Source of the DNA: a virus
DNA: 25,744 nucleotides
Strand: one strand, 5' to 3'
IMG/VR virus record: IMGVR_UViG_3300017917_002992
Location: 1 to 25,744 of that record
Of this stretch, positions 1 through 7,700 are shown piece after piece; within the stretch, counting starts at the first letter, position 1, and each line of letters begins with the position of its first letter. Position numbers and translations under genes: made by a program. Under the pieces are notes generated by a model, which saw only the letters and a program-made list of their open reading frames with translations, did not search any database and was not told the origin of the DNA.

Positions 1-207
1 AGCATGCATACGGGCAACATTGACCATGATGTCCTTTTGCTTGGTCACAGGAACCAAATCAAACTTGGGACCACCTACTTCGGTAGGATAGGCCGTGACA
101 TTTTTGTTGAAAAACTCAACCACAACATTGCCCACTTCGGCATCAAAACTGGTGCGTCCGTCGGCTAGATTGGATTTTTTCTTTTTGGTCAGAACACTAA
201 TTCCCAA
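1..207 (-). CDS. Partial conserved phage protein of unknown function (C-terminus beyond window)
   Basis: The minus strand is open from about 207 to the window edge. It reads a basic N-terminus (TKKKKSNLADGRTSFDAEVG) followed by VVVEFFNKNVTAYPTEVGGPKFDLVPVT and ending in IMVNVARMHA at base 1. Composition and frame make it a convincing coding region. The start is uncertain: no ATG is in frame, a TTG at 207 is the best candidate, and this would overlap the end of the upstream gene by 19 bases. The VGGPKF segment vaguely recalls DUF2452-type small proteins, but that is memory of a family pattern and not something I can verify. Function unknown. Confidence 0.6.
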   Translation of the reverse strand, partial: MGISVLTKKKKSNLADGRTSFDAEVGNVVVEFFNKNVTAYPTEVGGPKFDLVPVTKQKDIMVNVARMHA

Positions 208-947
208 GAAAACAGCTTGATACCTTTTTCATCATGAGGTCCATCGAAACCAACCAACTTGACGTAGGATTGTACTTGAATCTGAGGTTGCCAAAACAAT
301 CCACGCAATAGGCTCAACAACGGATCAGTACCTCGGCATTCAATCAGCACAGCATGACGGTCTTGATCACGATACCAAAACTGTACCATTTCTCCACTTT
401 TACGAGTGCGGAATATTTGTTTTACAGGAGTAAGTGTGTACCGGTCATGAGTCCTGTTCAAGGGCCTTTCATAGCTTTGAGTGGATTCAATTACTGAATC
501 AATGCCACAGTCTTCTGTATAAAAATAAGGCAACTTGTACAACAGGCCTAGTTCATCGGTTTTCAAGTGATGTAGGCCACTTAGAAACTGTGCTGTTTTT
601 TGTTGATACTCTGTAAGCTGACGTCCTTTTAGAGCCTGCATGGTGTAGCGTTGATTGTAATAGTCTCGAATGTTCTGTGCCATAGCACGATCTTCACTCG
701 AAGCTTTCACTACGTCAAGATTGGTCCAACGACGTTCGGGCGTATCTTTGAATATTCTCCAACTGGCACAGCTCAAGGACAACGGATCATCAGAAAATTT
801 GGCTATGGGTGTATCTTGGCGTTTTGATACGTTGCTGTATCCGTTGGCATAGGGATCTTTGTCGTAGTCAACTACCCATTCCCCTGAGCCAACATCCAAA
901 GATTCAAATAGATTTTTTAACTGGTTTGATAGTGTTGTCTTGTCCAT
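189..947 (-). CDS. Conserved phage hypothetical protein, 252 aa
   Basis: An ATG at 947 begins MDKTTLSNQLKNLFESLDVG and is preferred over an in-frame upstream codon at 995, which would run into the preceding gene. With 947 the spacing to the upstream stop (949-951) is tight, as is usual here. The protein is soluble, mixed alpha/beta and rich in Arg and Tyr. It has a charged central helix (SSEDRAMAQNIRDYYNQRYT) and a C-terminal beta-like half ending in KLFSWELVF. There is no signal peptide, membrane segment or catalytic motif that I recognise. It is the second-to-last visible gene of a long minus-strand operon of conserved small phage proteins. Confidence 0.8.
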   Translation of the reverse strand: MDKTTLSNQLKNLFESLDVGSGEWVVDYDKDPYANGYSNVSKRQDTPIAKFSDDPLSLSCASWRIFKDTPERRWTNLDVVKASSEDRAMAQNIRDYYNQRYTMQALKGRQLTEYQQKTAQFLSGLHHLKTDELGLLYKLPYFYTEDCGIDSVIESTQSYERPLNRTHDRYTLTPVKQIFRTRKSGEMVQFWYRDQDRHAVLIECRGTDPLLSLLRGLFWQPQIQVQSYVKLVGFDGPHDEKGIKLFSWELVF

Positions 948-948
948 G

Positions 949-1575
949 TTAATCCCATAAGTTTTGATAGTATTTTCCAAACAAACGGAAACCATTAGCT
1001 TTACGTTCTTGATGACGTTTTAGTCCTGCCCAGTCTACTTTACTCCGACTAAGATGTTTAGCAGGGTCTTTGGCAAAGTCTTTAATGTCTCCGCACTCGC
1101 TGTGATCAAAGAATTCACTTTCGTCATCGTCTTTGACTTTTTGCTCAAATGCCCAAATCATTTCTTCCAACACATAGTCCCAACGACGGAAGTGATTGTC
1201 ATCAGTATCCCATTCGTTTTCTTTAGGAGGTGCACTGGTAGATTTCAAACTCATTGGCACATCGTCATCATCTACATTAGGAGCACCGTGTTTGGTCGCA
1301 TGTAGTTGCTTTAACATAGGTAGTACAATTAAAGCCAATGTATAGTCCATTGACCAAGTGTCCCAACGGTCGATTTTTATGTAAGTGTATCTTGGATGTA
1401 TGCGTTGTCGTATCCATTGTAATGCTCGACATCCAGGCTCTAACCGATTGGCCCAGCGTTCGACCCAAGGTTCGTCGTAGCTGATGTTGTCCCAGTCTTT
1501 CCAGAACAAAATACGTTCTAGAATAGTATAGGGACTCAGCCAGTGGTTGCGATAGTTAGATATAATTACTTTCAT
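949..1575 (-). CDS. Conserved T4-like phage protein with WDTWSMD motif, 208 aa
   Basis: The protein starts MKVIISNYRNHWLSPYTILE and is acidic and tryptophan-rich. A central stretch reads DRWDTWSMDYTLALIVLPML, followed by KHGAPNVDDDDVP and then an EMIWAFEQK helix. I remember this combination (WDTWSMD, LPML, HGxPxVDDxDVP, WAFE) as a widespread conserved protein of environmental T4-like phages and some giant viruses, without assigned function. That statement is from memory, not a search. The ATG overlaps the stop of the upstream gene in an ATGA arrangement (1572-1575), so translation is probably coupled. No membrane segments. Confidence 0.85.
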   Translation of the reverse strand: MKVIISNYRNHWLSPYTILERILFWKDWDNISYDEPWVERWANRLEPGCRALQWIRQRIHPRYTYIKIDRWDTWSMDYTLALIVLPMLKQLHATKHGAPNVDDDDVPMSLKSTSAPPKENEWDTDDNHFRRWDYVLEEMIWAFEQKVKDDDESEFFDHSECGDIKDFAKDPAKHLSRSKVDWAGLKRHQERKANGFRLFGKYYQNLWD

Positions 1576-1757
1576 TGATTCAATCCAAAAGTTTCTTTGA
1601 TTACTTCAACAGTAGCCGGAGCCAATCCTGCTTGAGCTATTTTAGCACATTCTTCTGCTACAAGTCTAGCAAAAAGATCCAAACCTTCTTGGTCCGGATT
1701 ATAGTCAATACCAGCTTGTTGTTTGAGTTGTTGTACCAATTTATTCAAGTTATTCAC
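1572..1757 (-). CDS. Small conserved phage protein, 61 aa
   Basis: A 61-residue protein starting MNNLNKLVQQLKQQAGIDYN, followed by LFARLVAEECAKIAQAGL and a C-terminal helix ending ETFGLNQ. The pattern of a short helical protein with FAxLVxEECxxIA is common among small phage proteins of unknown role. It overlaps the downstream gene by ATGA (1572-1575) and the upstream gene by 8 bases, placing it firmly in the operon. Probably entirely alpha-helical and cytoplasmic; function unknown. Confidence 0.75.
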   Translation of the reverse strand: MNNLNKLVQQLKQQAGIDYNPDQEGLDLFARLVAEECAKIAQAGLAPATVEVIKETFGLNQ

Positions 1758-1956
1758 CTAATTCTTTTCTATTGGCCCATGCTTGTCTAACTTCTTCCAA
1801 CGGAGATTGATCTGGATTGGCTCTTAACCAATCTTTGGCCCAACGGATATGGTCATCTCTTTGTAAACGGATCTTATCGTGAGATAATTCAATATATTCG
1901 TTGGCTATGCATTCTATAAACTGTCGGGCTGTCAAGCTGTTCATGTAAGTGTTCAT
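1750..1956 (-). CDS. Small phage protein, 68 aa, unknown function
   Basis: Starts MNTYMNSLTARQFIECIANE and ends RQAWANRKELGE. It is charged and predicted helical, with two tryptophans in the second half. The start at 1956 has a good Shine-Dalgarno sequence (GAGGATTGC before ATG) and overlaps the upstream stop as ATGA. Another ATG four codons later is possible. No recognisable domain. Its position in a tightly overlapping series of small genes indicates a real, co-translated gene. Confidence 0.7.
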   Translation of the reverse strand: MNTYMNSLTARQFIECIANEYIELSHDKIRLQRDDHIRWAKDWLRANPDQSPLEEVRQAWANRKELGE

Positions 1957-2177
1957 TTTGCAATCCTCATTGATTCTTTTGTATAATCCAAAAAATCACC
2001 GTGTTTGTTTCTAATCAATTCAGCTGAATCATCCACAATCTCAATTTCACAATCGTAGTGTGTGATATCATAGTCCACAAAGTTATGATCGTCGTCATAC
2101 TGACGAAACCAGATCTGGCCATCCATGCCGCGGATTAGGAAGCCACGTTGCCCTTTAGCTGACTTGGTCATGCTCAT
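1953..2177 (-). CDS. Small conserved phage protein, 74 aa
   Basis: Reads MSMTKSAKGQRGFLIRGMDG, then beta-rich segments (QIWFRQYDDD, VDYDITHYDCEIEIVDD) and a basic C-terminal tail. Phage proteins with the pattern FLIRG-(6-10)-FRxY-(6)-DYDIxHxDxxxxIxD are familiar as conserved small early-type proteins without function. The start lies inside the end of the upstream gene (23-base overlap). The ATG at 2171 is an alternative. Ends in an ATGA overlap with the next gene. Confidence 0.72.
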   Translation of the reverse strand: MSMTKSAKGQRGFLIRGMDGQIWFRQYDDDHNFVDYDITHYDCEIEIVDDSAELIRNKHGDFLDYTKESMRIAK

Positions 2178-2352
2178 ATGTTTTAAAATATTGTGTTAAA
2201 CATTCTGCGGCATCATCATAGCCATTGGCATACAATGCTTTGACAGCATCTTCGGCTATCAGTTTTACAGTCAACGGCAAATAAGCACTGCTCACTGATG
2301 GATAGTGACTGCCACCCACTTGCAACGCTAAATCTTTTAGTTTTTTATTCAT
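2155..2352 (-). CDS. Small phage protein, 65 aa
   Basis: Begins MNKKLKDLALQVGGSHYPSV and continues with a helical segment (KLIAEDAVKALYANGYDDAAECLTQYFKTYEHD). I chose ATG at 2352 because it forms a TAATG overlap with the upstream stop and follows a GGGAG Shine-Dalgarno sequence. A TTG two codons earlier is also in frame but less likely. The LALQVGGSHYP opening recurs in small phage proteins of unknown function. No enzyme motif is visible. Confidence 0.72.
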   Translation of the reverse strand: MNKKLKDLALQVGGSHYPSVSSAYLPLTVKLIAEDAVKALYANGYDDAAECLTQYFKTYEHDQVS

Positions 2353-2567
2353 TACCAACTCCCATCATCGATCCAAATTCTAATCGTTACACCTAAGAAA
2401 CCCAAGGCCCAGGTACGTTCGGCTGAACCCCATTCACTGCTGGTTTCTTCTCGTGCCCAAGGCAACACCTTCCACCATAAAGGATTGAATGCTACAATAA
2501 CACTGATGCCACTGTATCTACAATAGCTCAATAACTTGGAGCTCAAACTCTTGTGCTCTTTGCTCAT
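2352..2567 (-). CDS. Small Trp-rich phage protein, up to 71 aa
   Basis: The conserved-looking part is RYSGISVIVAFNPLWWKVLP followed by RTWALGFLGVTIRIWIDDGSW at the C-terminus. The ATG at 2567 would make it overlap the phosphoesterase gene by 50 bases. A shorter form starting at TTG 2531 is possible, since the first dozen residues (MSKEHKSLSSKL) look less conserved. It contains a short hydrophobic stretch but no clear transmembrane helix. The stop codon is shared with the next start as TAATG. Function unknown. Confidence 0.65.
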   Translation of the reverse strand: MSKEHKSLSSKLLSYCRYSGISVIVAFNPLWWKVLPWAREETSSEWGSAERTWALGFLGVTIRIWIDDGSW

Positions 2568-3333
2568 ACTGAATATATCCTCTTGGGTTACATACTACTC
2601 GAGTACCGCCGATACCATAGTCAAATGGATCATGCATGTGTCCATGTATCCACAATTGAATCTGTGGGTTGTCTATGATAAACTGGTCCATGTTGGAATA
2701 AAAATTACCATTCATCAAGTCATCATTGGCATACTTTGGATGTATGCTGGATGGACTAGGAGCATGATGTGTGATTACAACGATCTTGTTGTCTGTACGG
2801 CCCGACTCCTTGTAATTGTCCATGCAGGTCTGCAAATAACCACGCATACGACTGTGATCACTCAAGGCATGCTTGGGCAAAAACTTCCAACTCACTGTGT
2901 CATTACTGTTCTTAACACCCTGATAGTCATTCATGGATCGTTCAGCGTTAAACATGGTAAATGAATCCATGTCATTGAAGTCGGTCCACAACGTACCGCC
3001 AATGAACTGATAACCGCCATAGTCAATGGTTTCTTTGTCCAACATTCGGATATTGGCAATTTGGTGATGATAACAAAAATTATTCCAACGCTCTACACCT
3101 TTAGCAAAGTCGCCTGAGTAGTGCTCGTGATTGCCCATGACATAAAAAGTCAAAGGAAAGTTGTTGCTTACTCTCTTGAAAAAGTCGCGAGTCCTGTCAC
3201 CACGTTCGCTTTGCTTGTCCAAGTCTTTGAGCATGCAGATATCGCCAGCAAGAATCAAGAGATCCACACCCGGGTTATCAAGTATGATGTCTCCAAATTC
3301 TATATGTAAATCACTGGCTACTGCTAGTTTCAT
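2518..3333 (-). CDS. Calcineurin-like metallophosphoesterase, 271 aa
   Basis: All signature motifs of the metallophosphoesterase (calcineurin-like) superfamily are visible in order: SDLHIE with D8 and H10, AGDI with D31, GNHEH with N68 and H69, THHAP near residue 190, and GHMHD near residue 230. These residues build a two-metal centre that hydrolyses phosphomono- or diesters. The substrate cannot be read from sequence. Phage relatives are usually annotated as putative phosphoesterases, and nucleic-acid or cyclic nucleotide substrates are possible. Length fits a single-domain enzyme with no signal peptide, so it is cytoplasmic. The start at 3333 overlaps the end of the upstream membrane protein gene by 23 bases. 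It is the only clear enzyme in this block. Confidence 0.92.
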   Translation of the reverse strand: MKLAVASDLHIEFGDIILDNPGVDLLILAGDICMLKDLDKQSERGDRTRDFFKRVSNNFPLTFYVMGNHEHYSGDFAKGVERWNNFCYHHQIANIRMLDKETIDYGGYQFIGGTLWTDFNDMDSFTMFNAERSMNDYQGVKNSNDTVSWKFLPKHALSDHSRMRGYLQTCMDNYKESGRTDNKIVVITHHAPSPSSIHPKYANDDLMNGNFYSNMDQFIIDNPQIQLWIHGHMHDPFDYGIGGTRVVCNPRGYIQYEQRAQEFELQVIELL

Positions 3334-3688
3334 CTTTTAGTCTCACAAATTCCTGTGTCAAATATTCTATTGCTCGTTCGTCCCCGCCGGCAAAGTAAGC
3401 ATTCTGCCCAGGACATCTTGCCAAAAATTTCTCTTTGATTTCTTCGGCTGTGGCACCTTGACAAATAAACGATTTATCTTTGGTATTATAAATGAAATAC
3501 TGGTTGTTGTCAACTTCAACGTCTAATCCAATGATACGGTCTTCTAGCTCTTTGACCAATTCGCCTAGTTGTTGTTCCAGCCTGTCGTTGAATCTACGTA
3601 GTATATACCAAACTACAACCAGACCTACCAACAATATCATACCTAGAATCATCATGACATTGCCCGCCCAAATCAACAATTCACTCAT
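3311..3688 (-). CDS. Membrane-anchored coiled-coil phage protein, 125 aa
   Basis: An N-terminal hydrophobic helix (about residues 5-30, including MMILGMILLVGLVVVWYIL) is followed by a charged coiled coil (RRFNDRLEQQLGELVKELED). A C-terminal globular part contains GLDVEVDNNQYFIYNTKDKS and ICQGATAEEIKEKF. The topology suggests a single-pass inner membrane protein with the bulk in the cytoplasm. I recall the second half (LDVEVxxxQYFxYN...FxCQGAT) as a recurrent protein of environmental T4-like phages without function. ATG at 3688 overlaps the upstream stop by 8 bases. Confidence 0.82.
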   Translation of the reverse strand: MSELLIWAGNVMMILGMILLVGLVVVWYILRRFNDRLEQQLGELVKELEDRIIGLDVEVDNNQYFIYNTKDKSFICQGATAEEIKEKFLARCPGQNAYFAGGDERAIEYLTQEFVRLKDETSSSQ

Positions 3689-4205
3689 TTTTGATCAATC
3701 CTTTTTCCTTTGCACCAGCAACATACCATTCAGTAAGTGGTTCTTCATCTTCATATTCAGCCATACATTCTGAAATGCCAAATTCTGCATCCAATTCTGT
3801 GGGCAACATGTCTGCTACTTCACTAGAAGTGCTACCAGAAAATTCATAGTAGTCGTCATCGCCGTTGTCGTACACGCCAGCATAGGCCATGCCCGATTCG
3901 TAGTACATACCATACACTCTAAAACCTTGTTCTACCAAACTATCATAGGCTATAGTTGGCGGGCTCCAGGCTGAGTCAAAATAGAAGCTGACTGCTGTGT
4001 CACTTTCAATCACAGGATCTGAATCCCCACCTACGTCCCACTTGGTTCCCCAGTTAGAACAACACCAATCGTAGTCCCATTCACCTGTGGGATTTGGTAC
4101 TAGAGTTTGAAAAAATTCTCTGTTCTTAAATCCTTCAACAGCTTTTTGAATCATAGCAGGATTTTCGTGTTCTAAACGAAGTGTATTTGAGCACCAATTG
4201 GGCAT
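3681..4205 (-). CDS. Api92-like / DUF1281-type phage protein, 174 aa
   Basis: Begins MPNWCSNTLRLEHENP and contains DWCCSNWGTKWDVGG and then FDSAWSPPTIAYDSLVEQGF. The order NWCxNxL, NWGTKWD, AWSPP is the hallmark of the DUF1281/Api92-like family (a ferredoxin-like fold) found in phages, plasmids and bacteria. Its biochemical role is not known. The C-terminal third is very acidic. I set the start at ATG 4205, not at an in-frame ATG at 4268. The 4205 start has a GGAGAA Shine-Dalgarno sequence six bases upstream and leaves room for the promoter at 4236-4264. It is the first gene of the operon running to the left edge. Confidence 0.88.
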   Translation of the reverse strand: MPNWCSNTLRLEHENPAMIQKAVEGFKNREFFQTLVPNPTGEWDYDWCCSNWGTKWDVGGDSDPVIESDTAVSFYFDSAWSPPTIAYDSLVEQGFRVYGMYYESGMAYAGVYDNGDDDYYEFSGSTSSEVADMLPTELDAEFGISECMAEYEDEEPLTEWYVAGAKEKGLIKNE

Positions 4206-4235
4206 AGAATTCTCCAAATTTCTTAATATACATAT

Positions 4236-4264
4236 ATTATAGCAAATTGAGTATTTCTGGTCAA
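4236..4264 (-). promoter_or_regulatory. Sigma-70-like early promoter (TTGACCAGAA class)
   Basis: Minus strand TTGACC (4264-4259), 17-base spacer, TATAAT (4241-4236) preceded by TGC, an extended -10. It drives the Api92-like gene and the long operon to the left. It shares the motif GGTTGACCAGAA with four other minus-strand promoters here. Confidence 0.9.
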
Positions 4265-4270
4265 CCAAAG

Positions 4271-4292
4271 AAAAAAGGGCCCTAAGGCCCTT
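4271..4292 (-). terminator. Rho-independent terminator after the HTH gene
   Basis: On the minus strand a 7-bp stem AAGGGCC / GGCCCTT with a 4-base loop (4292-4275) is followed by a T-rich run (TTTT continuing to TTCTTT). It ends the transcript of the 4349-4618 gene and lies only about ten bases before the -35 box of the next promoter, insulating the two units. Confidence 0.88.
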
Positions 4293-4348
4293 GAGTTTAC
4301 GGGGTGTCCAGTTTGAAGTAGACAGCGTGCCCGACTCTTTAAAGACTA

Positions 4349-4618
4349 TTAAAGAGTGATGCCCAATGCTTGAGCTTTGTAGCCTAACGCTACCAATTTA
4401 CGTGAAGGTTTGCCCAAAACGTATTCAGTTACAGTAACACCGTTGCCTGCTTTGCGTGAGTTTGTGTACACTGCAAAACCGTTAGAACGGATACGGCTAA
4501 CTTCAGCTGACAAGTTTTTTACGCCCATCTTTGAAGCTTGGCTAGCTGTCAATGCCTTGCCTGATTGTAGTGCTTGGAATACCTTAAAAGTCTTTGTTTC
4601 TGGATTAAAATGTTTCAT
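4349..4618 (-). CDS. Small winged-helix/helix-turn-helix-like phage protein, 89 aa
   Basis: Begins MKHFNPETKTFKVFQALQSG, then ALTASQASKMGVKNLSAEVSRIRSNGFAVY, a typical helix-turn-helix with a beta-wing (short helix, turn at MGVKN, recognition helix LSAEVSRIRSNG). It ends in a basic tail (KPSRKLVALGYKAQALGITL). Similar short HTH proteins are common in T4-like phages and are presumed DNA-binding regulators. Target sites are unknown. It is a one-gene transcription unit with its own promoter (4663-4691) and strong terminator (4271-4292), which fits a regulator or an abundant small protein. RBS AAAGG precedes ATG 4618. Confidence 0.75.
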   Translation of the reverse strand: MKHFNPETKTFKVFQALQSGKALTASQASKMGVKNLSAEVSRIRSNGFAVYTNSRKAGNGVTVTEYVLGKPSRKLVALGYKAQALGITL

Positions 4619-4638
4619 GTTTTTACCTTTCTAAAATA

Positions 4639-4654
4639 GCTGTTTATCAACAGC
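4639..4654 (-). promoter_or_regulatory. 5'-UTR hairpin of the HTH gene
   Basis: GCTGTT / AACAGC, a 6-bp stem with a 4-base loop, falls in the short leader between the predicted start of transcription (about 4656) and the RBS of the HTH gene. It could stabilise the mRNA or modulate its translation. There is no T-run, so it is not a terminator. Confidence 0.5.
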
Positions 4655-4662
4655 ATGATGCT

Positions 4663-4691
4663 ATTATTGCATAGTTTTTGACCATGAGCAA
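4663..4691 (-). promoter_or_regulatory. Sigma-70-like promoter of the HTH gene
   Basis: Minus strand TTGCTC (4691-4686), 17-base spacer, AATAAT (4668-4663). It lacks the CCAGAA extension of the TTGACC-class promoters, so it may be regulated differently. Confidence 0.6.
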
Positions 4692-4714
4692 CAGGCTTTG
4701 GCTAACAGTTTAGC

Positions 4715-4722
4715 CATAAATA
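4715..4722 (+). promoter_or_regulatory. Late-type promoter box CATAAATA before the tail fibre gene
   Basis: CATAAATA matches the NATAAATA consensus of cyanophage late promoters and is one base from the T4 TATAAATA box. By analogy with T4 the transcript would start near 4728, leaving an 18-base leader before ATG 4746. It stands back to back with the minus-strand promoter at 4663-4691. Confidence 0.7.
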
Positions 4723-4745
4723 ACAAAAAAGGCTAAATTCTACCT

Positions 4746-7700
4746 ATGGCAAATCAAATTATTATCGATATCGGCGCTGTTGCAAATGACGGCACAGGTG
4801 ATCCCTTACGCACTGCGTTCGGTTATGTAAACAATAACTTTTCCAATATTTGGGCAACCGGTGTTGCCAACTCAAACATTGCTTTTTCTGGAAATAAAAT
4901 CTTAACAACCAATACCAATGGTAATTTGGTACTGTCACCCAATGGCACAGGCAAAGTGCAAGCCAACGTAGACATCGTACCCAATGCTAATAACACATTA
5001 AATTTAGGTAGTTTAACCAACAAATGGAACACTGTTTATACACAGTATTTGGAAATCTCTGGCACACTAACCACCAGCGATTTAACAGTAGATGGCAATT
5101 TAACTGTCACAGGCAATGTTATTCAAATTGGCAATTTAGTAACAGACGCCAAGACTATTCAATTAAGTAACACTGCTAGCACTGCCAATGCCGCCAATGG
5201 ATCTGGTATCACAGTGGGTGCAAATGATAACATTGCCACAATGTTATACCGTTCTTCGGACAATGTTTGGGTTACAAACATTGGGTTAAATGTCAACGGT
5301 AATCTATTATTGGCCAACGGAGCTTCTCTTAAAAACACTGGCACTGATTTACTTAGAGTAAACAGTCCGGCTAATGGTGTTGCACGATTACAAGGTACCA
5401 ATGCCGACGGTAATAGCACAGGAGCTAGTTTTTCAGCCGATGGCGTGCTGTCACAAGCCAGTATAACCGCTTATGATGTTGCTAACTCTGTAGGGAAAAC
5501 ATGGTTCTTTAATAATGCCGGTGAACTTATTAACCCAGGCAACATTCTTGTTACAGCAGGTCATGGAATTATAGGAACCGGAGCTGGAACATTTTTGATA
5601 GGATTTACTACTCTAAATTCTGAAGAATCTTATATCACACGAGGAACATTCAGCGGTAATTCAACCACCGGCGATGGATCATTGTATGTAGGTTCACCAT
5701 CATACACCGATCTAGGCACGGATGTCATGGGACAGTTCACCGGCAACGTAGTGAATTATGCTCAGCTCAATCTACAAAATTATGGCAATAGTCCTACATC
5801 ATCTGGAGATTACATTATCACCGCCAACAACGGCACAGATTCAACACACTTCCTTAATCTAGGTCTAACTAATTCCAACTGGGATGGTACACAACCCAAC
5901 AGCCTAGGTAACAGACTAGGACCCAACGATGGCTACTTGTATGTTCAAGATGGTGACTTTACCATTGGTACTAGCAATGGCAACATTGAAACTTGGAAGT
6001 TCGGTCAAGATGGTACATTAACTGTGGCTGGCGATATTAATCCTACAGCCAACAACACCCAGAGTTTGGGCAATGCCACAAACCAATGGTCGGACTTGTA
6101 TGTGTCAAACGCTACCATCTTCATGAATGGTGTGCCCATCAGTTTGGGTGACGGCAATGTTCTTACTGTCAATGGCGAAGCTGTGTTAAGCAATGACTCA
6201 AACACCAGTATCTCTACTACTGGCAACGTCAGTGCTGAAATATTAACTGCAAATATAGCTGTTAATATTGGCACCGGAGCAATAGGAATTGGCGATGACA
6301 ACTATTTGGTAGTTGAAACTTTAGTACCAGGTGGACTACGACCCAGCAACGATGATACATACAATTTAGGAAATGTATCTCATCGCTGGTCAGAAGTACA
6401 CGCTAATGTTTACTATGGTGATGGTAGTCAACTTACTGGATTGAATCTTACATCAATCAGCAATGATGGATCGATTGTGGACATTGTTGTTCCCAATGGT
6501 GATGTCACAATCACAGCCAACAGCACACAAACTTGGGCATTTGGTACAGATGGTAGATTAACATTCCCTGGCACGCCCAGAATTGCCACTGACGCAAATA
6601 ATTTTGAAGTCCAGGCCGCAGAGTCCATTAACTTTGAAGCAAACGCTGTGGTCAACATCTACACTGATACCAGTGGAACCACATACCAATGGCAGTTTGG
6701 CGATAATGGTAATTTAAACTTGCCAGCAGGTGGTAGCATCATAGTAGATGGTGGAGTCGGGGCGGTTGGTCCCGTCGGTGACAACCTGGTCATTAGTTGG
6801 GACAATGAAGAACTAATTTTGCAATCTGTGGGCGGCGATGTTGATGTTGAAGCTGACCGTGATTTCAATATTCGAGTCAACTACGACGGCGGTGCCGGCG
6901 ACTACTTAACCAAATGGGTTTTTGGTCAAAATAACGAAATTGTCAACATTACTGGCAACAGTGCTATTGTCACAGAAGCCGGTAATCTCAATCTCCAAGG
7001 CGGTAGAAACACACTCAGCAGTGGCAATGTGCAGATCACAGCAGTTGACAATGGCGTGGCTGTAAACACCTGGACATTTGACAACACTGGTAATTTAACT
7101 GCTCCTGGAAACGTAATATTCGCCGACAACTATGTCTACAGCGGCAACACATTTACATCGCCTGAGACCAACGGCATACTAAAGAATTTCAAATGGGAAT
7201 TCAGCGATCTCTCATACGGTGCCGATACTGTTACACTACAATGGAATTTACTAGACACTACCTTCCCGCAATGGTATCTTACAACCAATAGCCAAGGCAA
7301 CACTTATGTGTTTGATGGCGATGCCAAGACACTGGGATTTCTCGACAACAGCATCAACTCAGGCACAGTGACATTTGGCACAGCCGCTAACAACGGTGCC
7401 GGCAACAGCAACGACATTGAACTCACTACTGTAACTGGCAATGCGTATGTACGAACCGGCAGTAATAGTTGGAAATTTGACAACACCGGTGTTTTAACCG
7501 TGCCAGGAAATATTGCCACTAGTTGGTTAGACATAGGCAACATTGGCAACATAGCAACACTACAAGCCGACGTGAGTTTGCAAATCACTGCCAACGCCAG
7601 CGGCTCAGCGCCATACTGGACATTCAACAGCGACGGTAACTTGTTTGTGCCTGGCAGTATCAATGGTGACAACAACGGACCTTTGCTTATTGATGGTGTA

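Noticed and set aside
2536-2964. 142-codon plus-strand open frame opposite the phosphoesterase
   Set aside because: The minus-strand phosphoesterase has all its motifs, so this frame is an antisense shadow; it has no promoter or start signal.
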